DNA from: Bradyrhizobiaceae bacterium
Lineage (GTDB): Bacteria > Pseudomonadota > Alphaproteobacteria > Rhizobiales > Xanthobacteraceae
Length of the DNA stretch: 64,000 nucleotides
Direction: 5' to 3'
NCBI GenBank assembly: GCA_003963145.1
Contig: RXJJ01000009.1
Coordinates: forward strand, 25,733-89,732
Shown piece by piece: positions 1-13,392 of the stretch. How positions within the stretch are numbered: the first letter of the stretch is position 1; every line of letters begins with the position of its first letter. The notes beneath the pieces are model-generated. The model saw only the letters and a program-made list of their open reading frames with translations. It made no database searches and was not told the origin of the DNA. A program made the position numbers and the translations under genes.

Positions 1-1
1 T

Positions 2-1186
2 CCGGTATCGCTTTACTTGCTTGTCCCGGTCCTGCCGCTTCTGGCAAAATTATTCGATGCACCGGTTTCGGCCGTGCAGTTGAGTGTCGTGCTGTTCATG
101 ATCGGGCTCGCGATCTCGCAGCTCATCACCGGCCCCCTCTCAGACCGCTTCGGCCGCCGTCCTGTGCTGCTCGGCGGGCTTGGCTTGGGCGTTGCCGCAA
201 CCATCGCCTGCATCTTCGCGCAGACTCTGCCGCAGCTCGTCGTCGCGCGTTTCTTTCAGGCCCTTGGCGGCGCTACCGGCATGGTGATGTGCCGTGCGAT
301 CATCCGCGATATTTATCCGCGCCAGCAGATCGGCGGCATGATCGCACTTGTGACCGCCGTCATGATGATCGCCCAGATGATCAGTCCCCTGATCGGCGGC
401 GCCCTCGATATCTATTTCGGCTGGCATTCGATCTTCTATTTCATGGCTGCCGCGACGCTTCTGGTCACGAGCGGCGTGGCGCTCGGCCTGCCCGAGACAA
501 GACGCCGTCCGGTCTTTTCCGACGATGCGGGCTTCTTCAGGGACGTGCGTGCCCTGTCGTCGAGCCGCGCCTTCATCAGCTACGCGCTTTGCCAGATGCT
601 GGCCTCGGCCATCATCTTTATCTTCGCCGGCGGCGGCCCTTACATCGTGGTCGACCAGATGGCGCGCTCCACTGCCGAATATGGCCTGTGGTATGTGACG
701 GCCGGCTTCTCTTACATGGTCGGAAATCTGGTGTCGGTGCGACTGTCGCCCCGCCATGGCATCGACCGTATGATCTGGCTCGGCCTTGCGGTGCAGATTA
801 CGGGCGCTATCGCCAACACCATCCTGGGCGTCACCGGAATTAATCAGTCGCCGTCATGGCTGTTCGGCACGCATATGATCATCACCTTCGGCAACGCGTT
901 TGTAATGTCGAACGCCTCGGCCGGGGCCATCAGCGTCCGCCCTCAGGCTGCCGGCACGGCAGCCGGCATCATGGGATTCCTGCAATTCGGCTGCGGATCG
1001 CTGTTTTCCGAACTCGGCGCTTTTCTCGGGGGAAACTTCACCACGCCGCTGCCGGTCAATATCGCGATCTTGTTTACCTCAATGACCTGCGCGGCGGTGA
1101 TCGTGTTCATCCTTCCGCGCAACACCGGCGCCGTCAGCGAGGAAACCATGATCGAGGCGGAGGAAAGCGAAGCCGGTATTATGTAG
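2..1186 (+). CDS. Bcr/CflA-type MFS drug exporter, 5'-truncated by window edge
   Basis: Drug:proton antiporter of the major facilitator superfamily, in the inner membrane. The visible part shows the MFS loop 2-3 signature (GPLSDRFGRRPVL), the Bcr-like segment RFFQALGGATGMV followed by RAIIRDIYPR, and about eleven further hydrophobic segments. The frame is open back to base 2, and the residues before the TTG at 17 read like the end of the first membrane helix, so the true start lies outside the window and the TTG is probably not a start. It ends 3 bases before the stop of the convergent ligA. The substrate cannot be told from sequence; Bcr/CflA proteins export bicyclomycin, chloramphenicol, sulfonamides or small metabolites. 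Confidence 0.88.
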   Translation, partial: PVSLYLLVPVLPLLAKLFDAPVSAVQLSVVLFMIGLAISQLITGPLSDRFGRRPVLLGGLGLGVAATIACIFAQTLPQLVVARFFQALGGATGMVMCRAIIRDIYPRQQIGGMIALVTAVMMIAQMISPLIGGALDIYFGWHSIFYFMAAATLLVTSGVALGLPETRRRPVFSDDAGFFRDVRALSSSRAFISYALCQMLASAIIFIFAGGGPYIVVDQMARSTAEYGLWYVTAGFSYMVGNLVSVRLSPRHGIDRMIWLGLAVQITGAIANTILGVTGINQSPSWLFGTHMIITFGNAFVMSNASAGAISVRPQAAGTAAGIMGFLQFGCGSLFSELGAFLGGNFTTPLPVNIAILFTSMTCAAVIVFILPRNTGAVSEETMIEAEESEAGIM

Positions 1187-1189
1187 CGA

Positions 1190-5013
<3,824 letters not shown>

Positions 5014-5025
5014 TGCCGTGCAATC

Positions 5026-5919
5026 CTATCCAAGGCCGAGCTTCTTGAAAGCCTTGCTGATGTAGGAGCTTTGATTCTCCTGGGGCTCGACGCCGCCCGA
5101 CTTTACAAGATTGTAGGCGTCTTTGTACCACCGGCTATCCGGAAAATTGTGGCCCAGAACGGCGGCGGCGGTCTGCGCCTCACCGACAATGCCGATCGCC
5201 ATATAAGCTTCGGTCAGGCGGGCCAGCGCTTCCTCGACATGGCGCGTAGTCTGATACTGGGTCACCACCACCTTGAAGCGGTTGATGGCAGCGGTGTAGT
5301 CGCGTTTCTCCATGTAATAGCGGCCGACATTCATTTCCTTGCCGGCCAGCTGGTCGCGCGCGCCCTCGATCTTCTTTTTCGCGGTGGTTGCATATTCGGA
5401 GGTCGGATATTTGCGAATCACTTCCTGCAACGCAGCGATCGCCTTTTCGGTCCGCCCCTGATCGCGCGAGACGTCCGGAATCTGGTCGTAGTTCGAGGCC
5501 GCGATCAGATATTGCGCGTAAGCGGCGTCGGGGCTTCCCGGATGCAGACTGATGTAACGGTTGGCCGAGGAGATCGCGTCGTCATAGCTGCCGGCCTCAT
5601 ACGAGGCGTAGGCCGACATCAGCAACGATTTGCGGGCGAGGTCCGAATAGGGATGCTGGCGATCCACTTCCTCGAATTTCTTCACCGCCTCGCGCTTGTC
5701 GTTCTTTTCGTTCAGAAGGTACAGACCCTCATTGTAGAGCTTGTCGGCCGGCTCATCGACAAAGACCTCGTCCTTCTTGAAGAACTTGTCGTAGAGGTCG
5801 GCGGTGCCGCAGCCGCCGAGCGGCGCGGCCATCACGGCGATGCCCGCTGCCAGCCACAACCGGCGGCCGATGCGATCCTGAAAAAGACGCTTCGCAAGCA
5901 TACGTGTTTCAACCGTCAT
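5026..5919 (-). CDS. bamD: Outer membrane assembly lipoprotein BamD (ComL/YfiO)
   Basis: Essential lipoprotein of the BAM complex, which folds beta-barrel proteins into the outer membrane. From the ATG at 5919 the protein is 297 residues with a signal peptide ending in a lipobox LGGC, lipidated at about C37. The mature part has TPR-like helical repeats (for example KLYNEGLYLLN, DLARKSLLMSAYASYEAG, YAQYLIAASNYDQIPD), as in YfiO. The ORF track opens at an upstream GTG; I prefer the ATG at 5919 because it gives a normal-length signal peptide, with an ATG at 5901 as the alternative. It lies between lpxC and recN on the same strand. Confidence 0.94.
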   Translation of the reverse strand: MTVETRMLAKRLFQDRIGRRLWLAAGIAVMAAPLGGCGTADLYDKFFKKDEVFVDEPADKLYNEGLYLLNEKNDKREAVKKFEEVDRQHPYSDLARKSLLMSAYASYEAGSYDDAISSANRYISLHPGSPDAAYAQYLIAASNYDQIPDVSRDQGRTEKAIAALQEVIRKYPTSEYATTAKKKIEGARDQLAGKEMNVGRYYMEKRDYTAAINRFKVVVTQYQTTRHVEEALARLTEAYMAIGIVGEAQTAAAVLGHNFPDSRWYKDAYNLVKSGGVEPQENQSSYISKAFKKLGLG

Positions 5920-6093
5920 GAATTCTGCAGACCCGGCCACCCGCCGATGCCGCCTATTTAGCCGAAAATGAGTTTCCGACCAACCGGATAGGCATACATT
6001 TCGCCTGCATTAAGGCCGGACATCGTGCCGGAAAACAGACTTTCCAGCTCATTATGCCCTGAAATATTTGAACCGGGAGTGTCGGAAAGAGGC

Positions 6094-7056
6094 TCAGGAG
6101 ACGTCCGGAGCAAAGGCCGGGGCCACGATACCGCCCGCAAGCAGACCGCCAACAGCGTCCGCGGTCACGCGCGGACGGCGCGCCGGCTCGGCTTCGACCA
6201 CCCGCCAGGCATGGCGATCGGCCAAAAGCGAGGTCAGAACGGCATGGTTGAGCTTGTGGCCGCCACGCACCGAACGGTACAGGCCAAGCAGCGGCAAACC
6301 GGCCAATGCAAGATCGCCGACGACGTCGAGCACCTTGTGGCGGACGCATTCGTCGGCGTAGCGCAGGCCTTCGGTATTGAGCAGACGATCCTCGTCGAAC
6401 ACCACCGAATTCTCGAACGAGGCACCGCGGGCGTAACCAGCGCTCCACAGTGCGGCGACATCCTTCATGCAGCCGAACGTGCGGGCACGGCAGACATCGC
6501 GGCGGAAGGTCTCGGGGGTCATGTCGAGATGCATGGCCTGACGGCCGATCAGCGGATTGCTGAAATTGATTTCGATTTCGGCACGGAAACCGCCGGCATA
6601 GGGCCGCAGTTCGCCGAAGGATTCGCCAATGGCGACCTGAATGGGCTTGAGAACCTCGATGAAACGGCGGGCGGCAGATTGCTGAACAATTCCGACTTCA
6701 TCGATCGCGGCAACGAAAGGCGCCGCGCTGCCGTCCATGATCGGAACTTCAGGACCATCAACCTCGACGGTGGCGTTATCGACGCCCATCCCGCGCAGAG
6801 CGGCGAGAACGTGTTCGGCAGTGGAAACCAGCGGACCGGTGTGGTCACCCAGCACGGTGGCGAGTTCGGTCGCAGTGACGGCGGAGGCGACGGCTTTGAC
6901 TTCGCGGTCGGCACCTTCAAGTCCGGTGCGGACGAAAACATAACCATCGTTGATTTTTGCAGGACAGAGAGTGAGATGAACTGGAGCACCGGAGTGGACC
7001 CCAACGCCCGTCAAGGTGACAGACGACCGAAGCGTTGTTTGCCGGCTGAATTTCAT
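6094..7056 (-). CDS. lpxC: UDP-3-O-acyl-N-acetylglucosamine deacetylase LpxC
   Basis: Zinc deacetylase that catalyses the committed step of lipid A synthesis in the cytoplasm. The family motifs are present: STAEHVLAAL carrying the first zinc histidine, RHKVLDVVGDLAL carrying the HxxxD zinc ligands, and GHKLNHAVL carrying the catalytic histidine. I start at the ATG at 7056 (MKFSRQTTL), giving 320 residues; the track's longer version begins at a TTG with no alignment value. It follows ftsZ, as in many proteobacteria, but is separated from it by about 350 bases that include a terminator hairpin, so it probably has its own promoter. Confidence 0.96.
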   Translation of the reverse strand: MKFSRQTTLRSSVTLTGVGVHSGAPVHLTLCPAKINDGYVFVRTGLEGADREVKAVASAVTATELATVLGDHTGPLVSTAEHVLAALRGMGVDNATVEVDGPEVPIMDGSAAPFVAAIDEVGIVQQSAARRFIEVLKPIQVAIGESFGELRPYAGGFRAEIEINFSNPLIGRQAMHLDMTPETFRRDVCRARTFGCMKDVAALWSAGYARGASFENSVVFDEDRLLNTEGLRYADECVRHKVLDVVGDLALAGLPLLGLYRSVRGGHKLNHAVLTSLLADRHAWRVVEAEPARRPRVTADAVGGLLAGGIVAPAFAPDVS

Positions 7057-7071
7057 CCCAACTTCGCCCAA

Positions 7072-7341
7072 TTTCTACACGACCTCGGAACCTTCGGCTT
7101 TCGCCGCACGACCGTTTTCCGGCCCTTCTGATTCCTTGTCGTCCCCAATGTGGAGGGACCTTGGCCCATTGCCGCTTCAGGCGCCACTCACGCTTGTTTA
7201 CGGATTGTTACCCCAAACCCGCCGCATTCCTCCATGCTGGCGCCATAATCCGGCAGCGAAATCCGTCGACATTTCCCGTATTACGCACGATAAATCAATA
7301 ACTTAATTGAGTTTCGGTCGCCGGATTGGGTGCAAAGCAAA
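7072..7341. other. Gene-free stretch upstream of lpxC
   Basis: This is most of the roughly 350-base gap between the end of ftsZ and the start of lpxC. It holds no convincing reading frame and should contain the lpxC promoter on the minus strand. It includes an A/T-rich segment around 7285-7312 (ATAAATCAATAACTTAATT) that would be a natural promoter region, but I see no clean -35/-10 pair. A weak TTTA-N7-TTAC pattern near 7197-7211 recalls a CtrA site but is too degenerate to call. Confidence 0.5.
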
Positions 7342-7367
7342 ATGCCCCGGGTGAAAGCCCGGGGCAT
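7342..7367 (-). terminator. Rho-independent terminator after ftsZ
   Basis: A perfect 10-bp inverted repeat, ATGCCCCGGG and CCCGGGGCAT, is separated by a 6-base loop. On the minus strand it is followed by TTTGCTTTGC. It lies 38 bases past the ftsZ stop, so it should end ftsZ transcripts and separate ftsZ from lpxC. Confidence 0.85.
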
Positions 7368-7405
7368 CAACCATTGTCACATTCAGAGCACACCTTGCCG
7401 TGAAC

Positions 7406-9160
7406 TTAGCTCGATTGCCGCCGCAGGAAAGCGGGGATGTCCAGATGATCGTCCGAGGGGGCTGCTGGGGCGACCGGCGCCGGACGTCCATGCGAATCAA
7501 GGCCCTGAGGCGCCGGACGGCGGCCATATTCAGATACCGGCTCACCACCGTATTCTGGCGGGATCGGACGCGGAGGCTTACGGGTCTGCAGTGGCGGCAT
7601 CTGCGGCATGGCGGGAGCAGAGGCGCGGGCGGCAATCGGCGGCTCATTGTCCTCATCGCGGCGGCCAAGGCCAACATTGGCCAGGCGCTGCAAGAGCGAG
7701 GTGCGGGTCTTTTGCGGATGCTCTTCCGGCATCTCGCCGCGGGCGCGGCGGATCTCGTTCTGGGCCGGTACCGGCAATTCCTCGAACGCAGGCATCCGCG
7801 GCGCGCGATGCGGCATCCGCTCGGCGGACGGCGGAATGAAAGCGGTCGGCGGAGCGGGCTCGTTCAGCTCCATGGGCTCATCGTGATCCGGGAACAAGGA
7901 CGGCTTCGGCGGGATCGGGCGAATGCTGACATCGCCATAGGCCGCCGGCTGGGCCGGAGCGTGCGGCGCACGGGCGGGAAAAGTCGGAGACACGGCTTCG
8001 GCGATCGCGGCGAGCGCAGCGCGGTCGATCTGATCGGCGCGCGCCGGAGCGGGTTGGGCTGGACGCGCGGCCTCCTTTTGCTGCGCGGCAATGCGATGGT
8101 TGTCGGCGCGCAGGCGCGCGGTGAGTTCGGCCAGACGGCTTTCCGGGGCACCGGACGAAGCCGTCGCCTGCGGGGCCGGCATGGCGACACGCGCAGTCTG
8201 GTCAATGCCGGTCGCGACGACGGACACCCGGATAATGCCGTCAAGGGATTCGTCGAAGGTCGCGCCGACAATGATGTTGGCGTCGTTATCGACCTCCTCG
8301 CGAATGCGGGTAGCCGCTTCGTCGACCTCGAACAGAGTCAGGTCCTTGCCACCGGTAATCGACACCAGCAGACCCTTCGCACCCCGCATCGAGGAATCGT
8401 CGATCAGGGGATTGGCGATCGCGGCCTCGGCGGCGGTCAGCGCCCGCTTCTCACCGGTCGATTCGCCGGTGCCCATCATTGCCTTGCCCATCTCCTTCAT
8501 CACCGCGCGGACGTCGGCGAAGTCGAGATTGATCAGGCCTTCCTTGACCATCAGATCGGTGATGCAGGCGACGCCCGAATAGAGCACCTGATCGGCCATC
8601 GCAAAGGCGTCGGCGAAGGTGGTCTTTTCGTTGGCGACACGGAACAGGTTCTGGTTCGGAATGATCAGCAGCGTGTCGACCACCTTCTGGAGTTCGGCAA
8701 TGCCGATCTCGGCGGTACGCATGCGGCGCTGACCCTCGAAGTGGAACGGCTTGGTAACGACGCCGACGGTGAGGATGCCCATCTCTCGCGCGGTCGCGGC
8801 GATCACGGGAGCCGCACCGGTGCCAGTGCCGCCACCCATGCCGGCGGTAACGAACACCATGTTCGCGCCGGTCAGATGATCGCGAATCTCGTCGATGACT
8901 TCCTGCGCCGCGGCCGCGCCGATATCCGGCTGCGATCCCGCGCCAAGACCCTGCGTCACGACGGTGCCCATCTGCACGAGACGTTCGGCCTTGGACATCG
9001 TCAGGGCCTGCGCGTCCGTGTTGGCGACAACGAAATCGACCCCCTGAAGGCCCGCCGTGATCATGTTGTTGACGGCATTGCCACCGGCGCCGCCGACGCC
9101 AAACACGGTGATGCGCGGCTTCAGCTCGCTGATTTCGGGCTTCTGAAGATCAAGTGTCAT
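7406..9160 (-). CDS. ftsZ: Cell division GTPase FtsZ with long C-terminal linker
   Basis: Tubulin-like GTPase that forms the Z-ring at midcell. The globular domain covers about residues 1-330, with the tubulin signature GGGTGTG at 109-115 and the N-terminal [13 protein letters not shown] loop. After it comes an unusually long linker of about 240 residues rich in Pro, Ala and Arg, ending in the short conserved tail DIPAFLRRQ that binds FtsA and other partners. The 584-residue length is well above the roughly 380 of E. coli but is expected in alphaproteobacteria related to Bradyrhizobium. It lies 87 bases after ftsA and is followed by a strong terminator. Confidence 0.98.
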   Translation of the reverse strand: MTLDLQKPEISELKPRITVFGVGGAGGNAVNNMITAGLQGVDFVVANTDAQALTMSKAERLVQMGTVVTQGLGAGSQPDIGAAAAQEVIDEIRDHLTGANMVFVTAGMGGGTGTGAAPVIAATAREMGILTVGVVTKPFHFEGQRRMRTAEIGIAELQKVVDTLLIIPNQNLFRVANEKTTFADAFAMADQVLYSGVACITDLMVKEGLINLDFADVRAVMKEMGKAMMGTGESTGEKRALTAAEAAIANPLIDDSSMRGAKGLLVSITGGKDLTLFEVDEAATRIREEVDNDANIIVGATFDESLDGIIRVSVVATGIDQTARVAMPAPQATASSGAPESRLAELTARLRADNHRIAAQQKEAARPAQPAPARADQIDRAALAAIAEAVSPTFPARAPHAPAQPAAYGDVSIRPIPPKPSLFPDHDEPMELNEPAPPTAFIPPSAERMPHRAPRMPAFEELPVPAQNEIRRARGEMPEEHPQKTRTSLLQRLANVGLGRRDEDNEPPIAARASAPAMPQMPPLQTRKPPRPIPPEYGGEPVSEYGRRPAPQGLDSHGRPAPVAPAAPSDDHLDIPAFLRRQSS

Positions 9161-9247
9161 GTTTGCCTCTCGATTACGCGCGCGCGTTGATGATTCGACG
9201 ATACGCCGAAGAAGTTGAAGAATTTGATAAGGTTAATGGACCGGCCA

Positions 9248-10573
9248 TCAGAACCCCTCGCGAAGCCATCGCCCGACCTTTCCGATGTAACCGCCGTCTG
9301 TCCCTGTCATGAGCGGCCGCTTATGACGCGGCTCGACATGTTCGAGTTGAGCGAATTGCGGATAGACCAGAAGTCCCGCGGGAACCGCGAAGGACGCGCT
9401 TTTCGCTTCATTAGGCAGGCGGCTGAAGCCGAGCGGGCGGCCGACGCGAACGTCGCGGCCCAGGATGCGGCTGGCCAGTTCGGGAACTCCGGTCAGTTGC
9501 GAGGCGCCGCCGCTGAGGACGACCCGGGCACGCGGCTCTGCCGCAAAGGGGGACTCCACGAGGCGGTCCCTGACCATTTCAAAAATCTCCTCAACCCGCT
9601 GCCGGACGATGTTCGAAATCGTGGCACGGGAGAAAATATGCGGCGCATCACGCTCGTGACCGGCCGCCGCCTTCACGCTGACCATCTCGCGCGCATCGGA
9701 GCCGCCCGTCAGCACCGTGCCATATAAAGTCTTGATTCGCTCGGCATCCGCAATGGACGCGCCGATGCCACGTGCAAGATCCATCGTGACGTGTTGCCCA
9801 CCGAGCGCAAATCCGCTGGCATGGACGAAATGACCGCCGGAATAGACCGCGATCGTGGTTGTGCCCGCCCCCATCTCGACGACAGCCGCGCCGAGATCGG
9901 CCTCATCGTCGGTCAATAGCGAAAGACCCGCGAGATAGGGGCTTGCAGCCATGGCCTCGACGTTCAGATGACAGCGTTCCACCACCAGCATCAAGTTTTT
10001 TGCTGCAGGTGCGTCGGCGGTGACGACGTTCATGTCAACGCCGAACTGGTGCGCCACCATGCCGCGCGGATCGCGCACGCCCTTCACGCCGTCCAGCGCG
10101 TAACTCACGGGCAGCGCATGCAGAATGGTGCGGCCTTCGGCGGTCGCGTGGCGCATGCCCGCGCCAATCACGCGGTCGATATCGGATTGCGCGACCGCGC
10201 CATTGCGGGTTTCGGCAGAGGCTTCGATCAGCTGGCCGCTCAGCCGGCCGGCCGAGACCGACAGCAGAACCGACTCGACCCGTACCTTGGCCATGCGCTC
10301 GGCCAGCGCCACCGCGTGGCGCACCGAGTGCTCACATTCGTTCAGATCGCTTACCGCGCCGGCCTTGACCCCACGCGAGCGCACATGGCTCATGCCGATC
10401 AGTTCGACCGAATGGGTTCGGCCGCGCAGCATCTCGCTTGAGGGACAGGGCTTCAACCGCGCGATCAGGCACGCAATCTTGCTGGTGCCAATGTCGAGTG
10501 CGGCCACCAGCGCCGTCTTGTTCGGCGGCATCTGGCGCGTCTTCGGTGTCTGGCGGCCATTGAGCATGGTCAT
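9248..10573 (-). CDS. ftsA: Cell division protein FtsA
   Basis: Actin-like ATPase that tethers FtsZ to the membrane and recruits later division proteins. The protein (441 residues) has the phosphate-1 motif ALDIGTSKIACLIA near residue 25, an inserted 1C (SHS2) domain, the phosphate-2 and adenosine segments, for example AAVVEMGAGTTTIAVY and VVLSGGASQLTG, and a C-terminal amphipathic helix ending VGRWLREGF, the usual membrane anchor. The ATG overlaps the ftsQ stop by four bases (ATGA), so the pair is translationally coupled. A second in-frame ATG two codons on is also possible. Confidence 0.96.
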   Translation of the reverse strand: MTMLNGRQTPKTRQMPPNKTALVAALDIGTSKIACLIARLKPCPSSEMLRGRTHSVELIGMSHVRSRGVKAGAVSDLNECEHSVRHAVALAERMAKVRVESVLLSVSAGRLSGQLIEASAETRNGAVAQSDIDRVIGAGMRHATAEGRTILHALPVSYALDGVKGVRDPRGMVAHQFGVDMNVVTADAPAAKNLMLVVERCHLNVEAMAASPYLAGLSLLTDDEADLGAAVVEMGAGTTTIAVYSGGHFVHASGFALGGQHVTMDLARGIGASIADAERIKTLYGTVLTGGSDAREMVSVKAAAGHERDAPHIFSRATISNIVRQRVEEIFEMVRDRLVESPFAAEPRARVVLSGGASQLTGVPELASRILGRDVRVGRPLGFSRLPNEAKSASFAVPAGLLVYPQFAQLEHVEPRHKRPLMTGTDGGYIGKVGRWLREGF

Positions 10574-11574
10574 GCGTCACCTGCCTTGCGTTTCGGCTTG
10601 GCGGCGTTGATGGCGTCCATGCGCGCCTTTGCGGCGTCCTCCGACAGGCGGACCGTCAAACGGTCCGGCAGGCGCATGTCGATCGCGGTGATGTCGCGCG
10701 AGAATAATTGTTCTTCGCTGTCGAGCCTGGACAGCGTCGCCAGCGCTTTATCGACGCCGTTTTCCGGCAGGCGCACGTCAAGGCCGTTGGCGAGACGCAA
10801 ATTCCAGCGCCGCTCGCCGACAAATACGATGGCCTTCACGCTCGATGAAATCTGCGGATATTGCGCGATCAGATCGAGAAAATCGCGGGCCCGGGTTTCA
10901 GCGCCCTTGCCGACGACCAGCGGCAGGTTCACGAAGCGCCGCGCCACATAAGGCTCCAGCACCGTGCCATCCTCGGAGATCACCGACAATTTGCCGTCCT
11001 GCTGCCACAACGCAAACGGCGCGCGCTCGGTAATCTCGATCTGCAAACGGCCGGGATAAAGTTTCTGAACGGTGGCTTCGCGGATCCAGGGATCGGCTTG
11101 CAGCCGCTCGCGCATGGTTGCAGCGTCGAGAAACAGCAGCGAGGAGCGGCCATTGACGCCGCCGACAGCAAGAATTTCGTCCTGGGTGAGCTGCTTGCGG
11201 CCGGTGATGGCGACGGAGGTGATGCGGAACCCGGCGGCATTGGCCATCGCGTTGCGGGTATCGCTCAGGGCGCCGGTGACGTCATCGGCATAACCGCCCT
11301 TCATCACGCCCAGCACGCCAGCGCAGAACAACAGCGCAAAGGTCGCGCCGGTGCCGACACCGCGCGGCAGCCATCGCTCGAGTGTGGCGATCAAGCCGTT
11401 ACGGTGCTGGTCGTTGAAATCGCGAGCCGTAAAAGCCGGTTCGGGAAGCAAGGTCGGCTTCAGATCGGAGACACGCGCCTTCGATGCCCTGGAAGCGGCC
11501 CTCTTCGTCTTCGCCGGATCGGACCGTCGCTGCGGCTGTTTTACCGGCCGAGAGAGGCGTCCTCCACCATCCAT
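10570..11574 (-). CDS. ftsQ: Cell division protein FtsQ
   Basis: Bitopic inner-membrane protein that links the early and late divisome through the FtsQLB subcomplex. The 334-residue product has a basic cytoplasmic tail of about 80 residues, one membrane helix (GATFALLFCAGVLGVMKGG), a POTRA domain beginning FRITSVAITGRKQLT and a beta domain to the end. The ATG lies inside the end of ddl, overlapping it by 34 bases, and the stop overlaps ftsA by four, so ddl-ftsQ-ftsA reads as one coupled unit. Confidence 0.94.
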   Translation of the reverse strand: MDGGGRLSRPVKQPQRRSDPAKTKRAASRASKARVSDLKPTLLPEPAFTARDFNDQHRNGLIATLERWLPRGVGTGATFALLFCAGVLGVMKGGYADDVTGALSDTRNAMANAAGFRITSVAITGRKQLTQDEILAVGGVNGRSSLLFLDAATMRERLQADPWIREATVQKLYPGRLQIEITERAPFALWQQDGKLSVISEDGTVLEPYVARRFVNLPLVVGKGAETRARDFLDLIAQYPQISSSVKAIVFVGERRWNLRLANGLDVRLPENGVDKALATLSRLDSEEQLFSRDITAIDMRLPDRLTVRLSEDAAKARMDAINAAKPKRKAGDA

Positions 11575-12464
11575 TGCACCAACTCGTCAAATGTTACGCC
11601 CGCATACGCTGCAAGCTCTGGAACAAGTGACGTCTCGGTCATGCCGGGCTGGGTATTGACTTCGAGGCAGATCAATCCCCCCGTCCCCTCGATGCGGTCG
11701 TCGTAACGGAAATCCGCACGGCTCACGCCCCGGCAGCCAAGCGCCAGATGCGCCGCCAAGGTGAACCTTCGGACTTCCTGGTAAACAAAAGGTAAAATCG
11801 GCGCGGGCAGGATGTGTTTTGATGCGCCTTTTGAATACTTTGCCTCGTAATCATAAAATTTTACGAGAGGCACGATCTCGATTACGTCGCTCGCCTCGCC
11901 CTTGATGACCGCACAGGTCAGTTCCTTGCCAGCGACGTATTTTTCGACCAGGAGCTGGTCGCCATGAGGCCAGTCGTCGCGGAACAGCTCCTGCGGGGGA
12001 TGGGCATGCTCTTCGGTCACGATGAACACCCCGACGCTCGAGCCATCCGCCACTGGCTTGATGACGTAAGGCGGCTTCATCGCATGGCCCTTGGCCACCT
12101 CCGCGCGCGACAGGGTGAGACCTTCGGCAACTGGAACGCCCGCCGTGGCCAGCACGGTTTTGGCGAGATCCTTCTGCATGGCCAGTGAGGATGCGAGCAC
12201 ACCGGAATGGGAATAGGGAATCGCCAGTGTCTCGAGCACGCCCTGAATCGTCCCGTCCTCGCCCGGCCGTCCGTGCAGCATGACCAGCGCCACGTCCGGC
12301 CGGAGTTGATCGAGCACGGTGGCGATGTCGCGTTTCACGTCGATGCGGGTCACGCGATAGCCTTTGCGCTCGAGGGCCCCGGCACATGCCTCGCCCGACC
12401 GCAGCGAAACCTCGCGTTCCGACGACCATCCACCCATCAGGACTGCAACGTGTTTTGCACTCAT
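11541..12464 (-). CDS. ddl: D-alanine--D-alanine ligase
   Basis: ATP-grasp enzyme that joins two D-alanines to make the dipeptide added by MurF. I use the ATG at 12464 (MSAKHVAVLMGGWSSERE), which follows a clear AGGAG site and gives 307 residues, the usual DdlB length; the longer ORF in the track has a non-homologous N-terminus. Motifs include the N-terminal GGWSSEREVSLRSG, the central ATP-grasp loop region around EKYVAGKELTCAV, and the Mg/ATP segment LEVNTQPGMTETS. It is divergent from the DUF4239 gene, 145 bases away, so it may have a promoter of its own in addition to read-through from murB. Confidence 0.96.
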   Translation of the reverse strand: MSAKHVAVLMGGWSSEREVSLRSGEACAGALERKGYRVTRIDVKRDIATVLDQLRPDVALVMLHGRPGEDGTIQGVLETLAIPYSHSGVLASSLAMQKDLAKTVLATAGVPVAEGLTLSRAEVAKGHAMKPPYVIKPVADGSSVGVFIVTEEHAHPPQELFRDDWPHGDQLLVEKYVAGKELTCAVIKGEASDVIEIVPLVKFYDYEAKYSKGASKHILPAPILPFVYQEVRRFTLAAHLALGCRGVSRADFRYDDRIEGTGGLICLEVNTQPGMTETSLVPELAAYAGVTFDELVQWMVEDASLGR

Positions 12465-12609
12465 GCTTGCTCCTTTGCGCGCCCTACCTACGCTGATTTG
12501 GCAGAGTGTCCAAGGGGACGACGGCACGCATTCCGGGCGCCAAAACAAAGACGCCGCAATAAAAATATGCCAAAACCCCGGCGGTCTCACGCTCGCGAAT
12601 GGAAACGCA

Positions 12610-13389
12610 ATGATCAGAGCCTGGCTCGATTTGTCGGCCCCCGGCATATTTGCCGTGCTTATCACGCTTTACTTTGGGATCGTGCTTCTGCTCACGCTTG
12701 TCGTATTCCACTCGCCCCTCAAAAGGCCGCTACAATCACTCAACGGCGTGGTCGCGCCGTTTTTCAGCTCGATTGCTATTCTGTTCGCGCTTCTGACCGG
12801 CTTTCTCGCCAACGACGTCAGCGACCGTAACCGCCAGGCCGTTCGCGCCGTTCAGACGGAGGCCGCCGAGTTGCACAATCTCTACACGCTCAGCGTCGCC
12901 TCTGTCTCCGACATGAGTGCCATCCGCGCCAAATGGGAGACCTACGTCAATTCTGTTGTAACGCGGGAATGGCCGGCGATGTCCGACAATCATCTCTCGC
13001 CGCAAACCTACACAGCGTATGACGATCTCCTGAAAGAGGTGAGCAATCCATCGATTGCCAAAAGCTCGGGCCAGGCGGTTCACGCGGCGCTTCTGAACAC
13101 TGGGGTTCGAATCGGCACCGCACGCAGCGACCGGCTCGCGCTGGCGTCGGACACCACGAACGATCTGAAATGGATCGTGGTGATCGTGCTCGGCGTTTTC
13201 ACCCAGATCGGAATTGCGCTGGTCCATCTCGATCGCCTGCGTGCTTTTATCGCGGCGCTCGTCGTGTTTTCCAGCGCGGCGATCGTGGCGCTTGGCTTCA
13301 TCGCAATGCAGGAATATCCGTTCTATGGCCCGCTGCAGATATCGGTTGCTCCGATTGCGGCCCAGATGTCGCTGGTGGAACAACAGTGA
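12610..13389 (+). CDS. DUF4239-family membrane protein inserted in the dcw cluster
   Basis: Unknown function. The protein (259 residues from the ATG at 12610, with GGAAA upstream) has two N-terminal membrane helices (about 10-32 and 47-67), a soluble helical middle of about 130 residues, and two C-terminal helices ending near MQEYPFYGPLQI. This layout and the final P-F-x-G motif fit the DUF4239 (bestrophin-like) family. It is the only plus-strand gene in the 26-kb division cluster. Its stop is 3 bases from the murB stop and its start faces ddl, so transcripts running from murB to ddl would be antisense to it. The longer track ORF starts inside ddl and is not supported. Confidence 0.78.
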   Translation: MIRAWLDLSAPGIFAVLITLYFGIVLLLTLVVFHSPLKRPLQSLNGVVAPFFSSIAILFALLTGFLANDVSDRNRQAVRAVQTEAAELHNLYTLSVASVSDMSAIRAKWETYVNSVVTREWPAMSDNHLSPQTYTAYDDLLKEVSNPSIAKSSGQAVHAALLNTGVRIGTARSDRLALASDTTNDLKWIVVIVLGVFTQIGIALVHLDRLRAFIAALVVFSSAAIVALGFIAMQEYPFYGPLQISVAPIAAQMSLVEQQ

Positions 13390-13392
13390 AAA

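Noticed and set aside
7197-7211. Possible CtrA site TTTA-N7-TTAC upstream of lpxC
   Set aside because: Two mismatches to TTAA-N7-TTAA; such matches arise by chance in this much sequence and no second site is nearby.
12364-12609. N-terminal extension of the DUF4239 ORF
   Set aside because: It overlaps the start of ddl on the other strand and adds a basic, non-membrane sequence before the first helix; the ATG at 12610 gives a normal protein.
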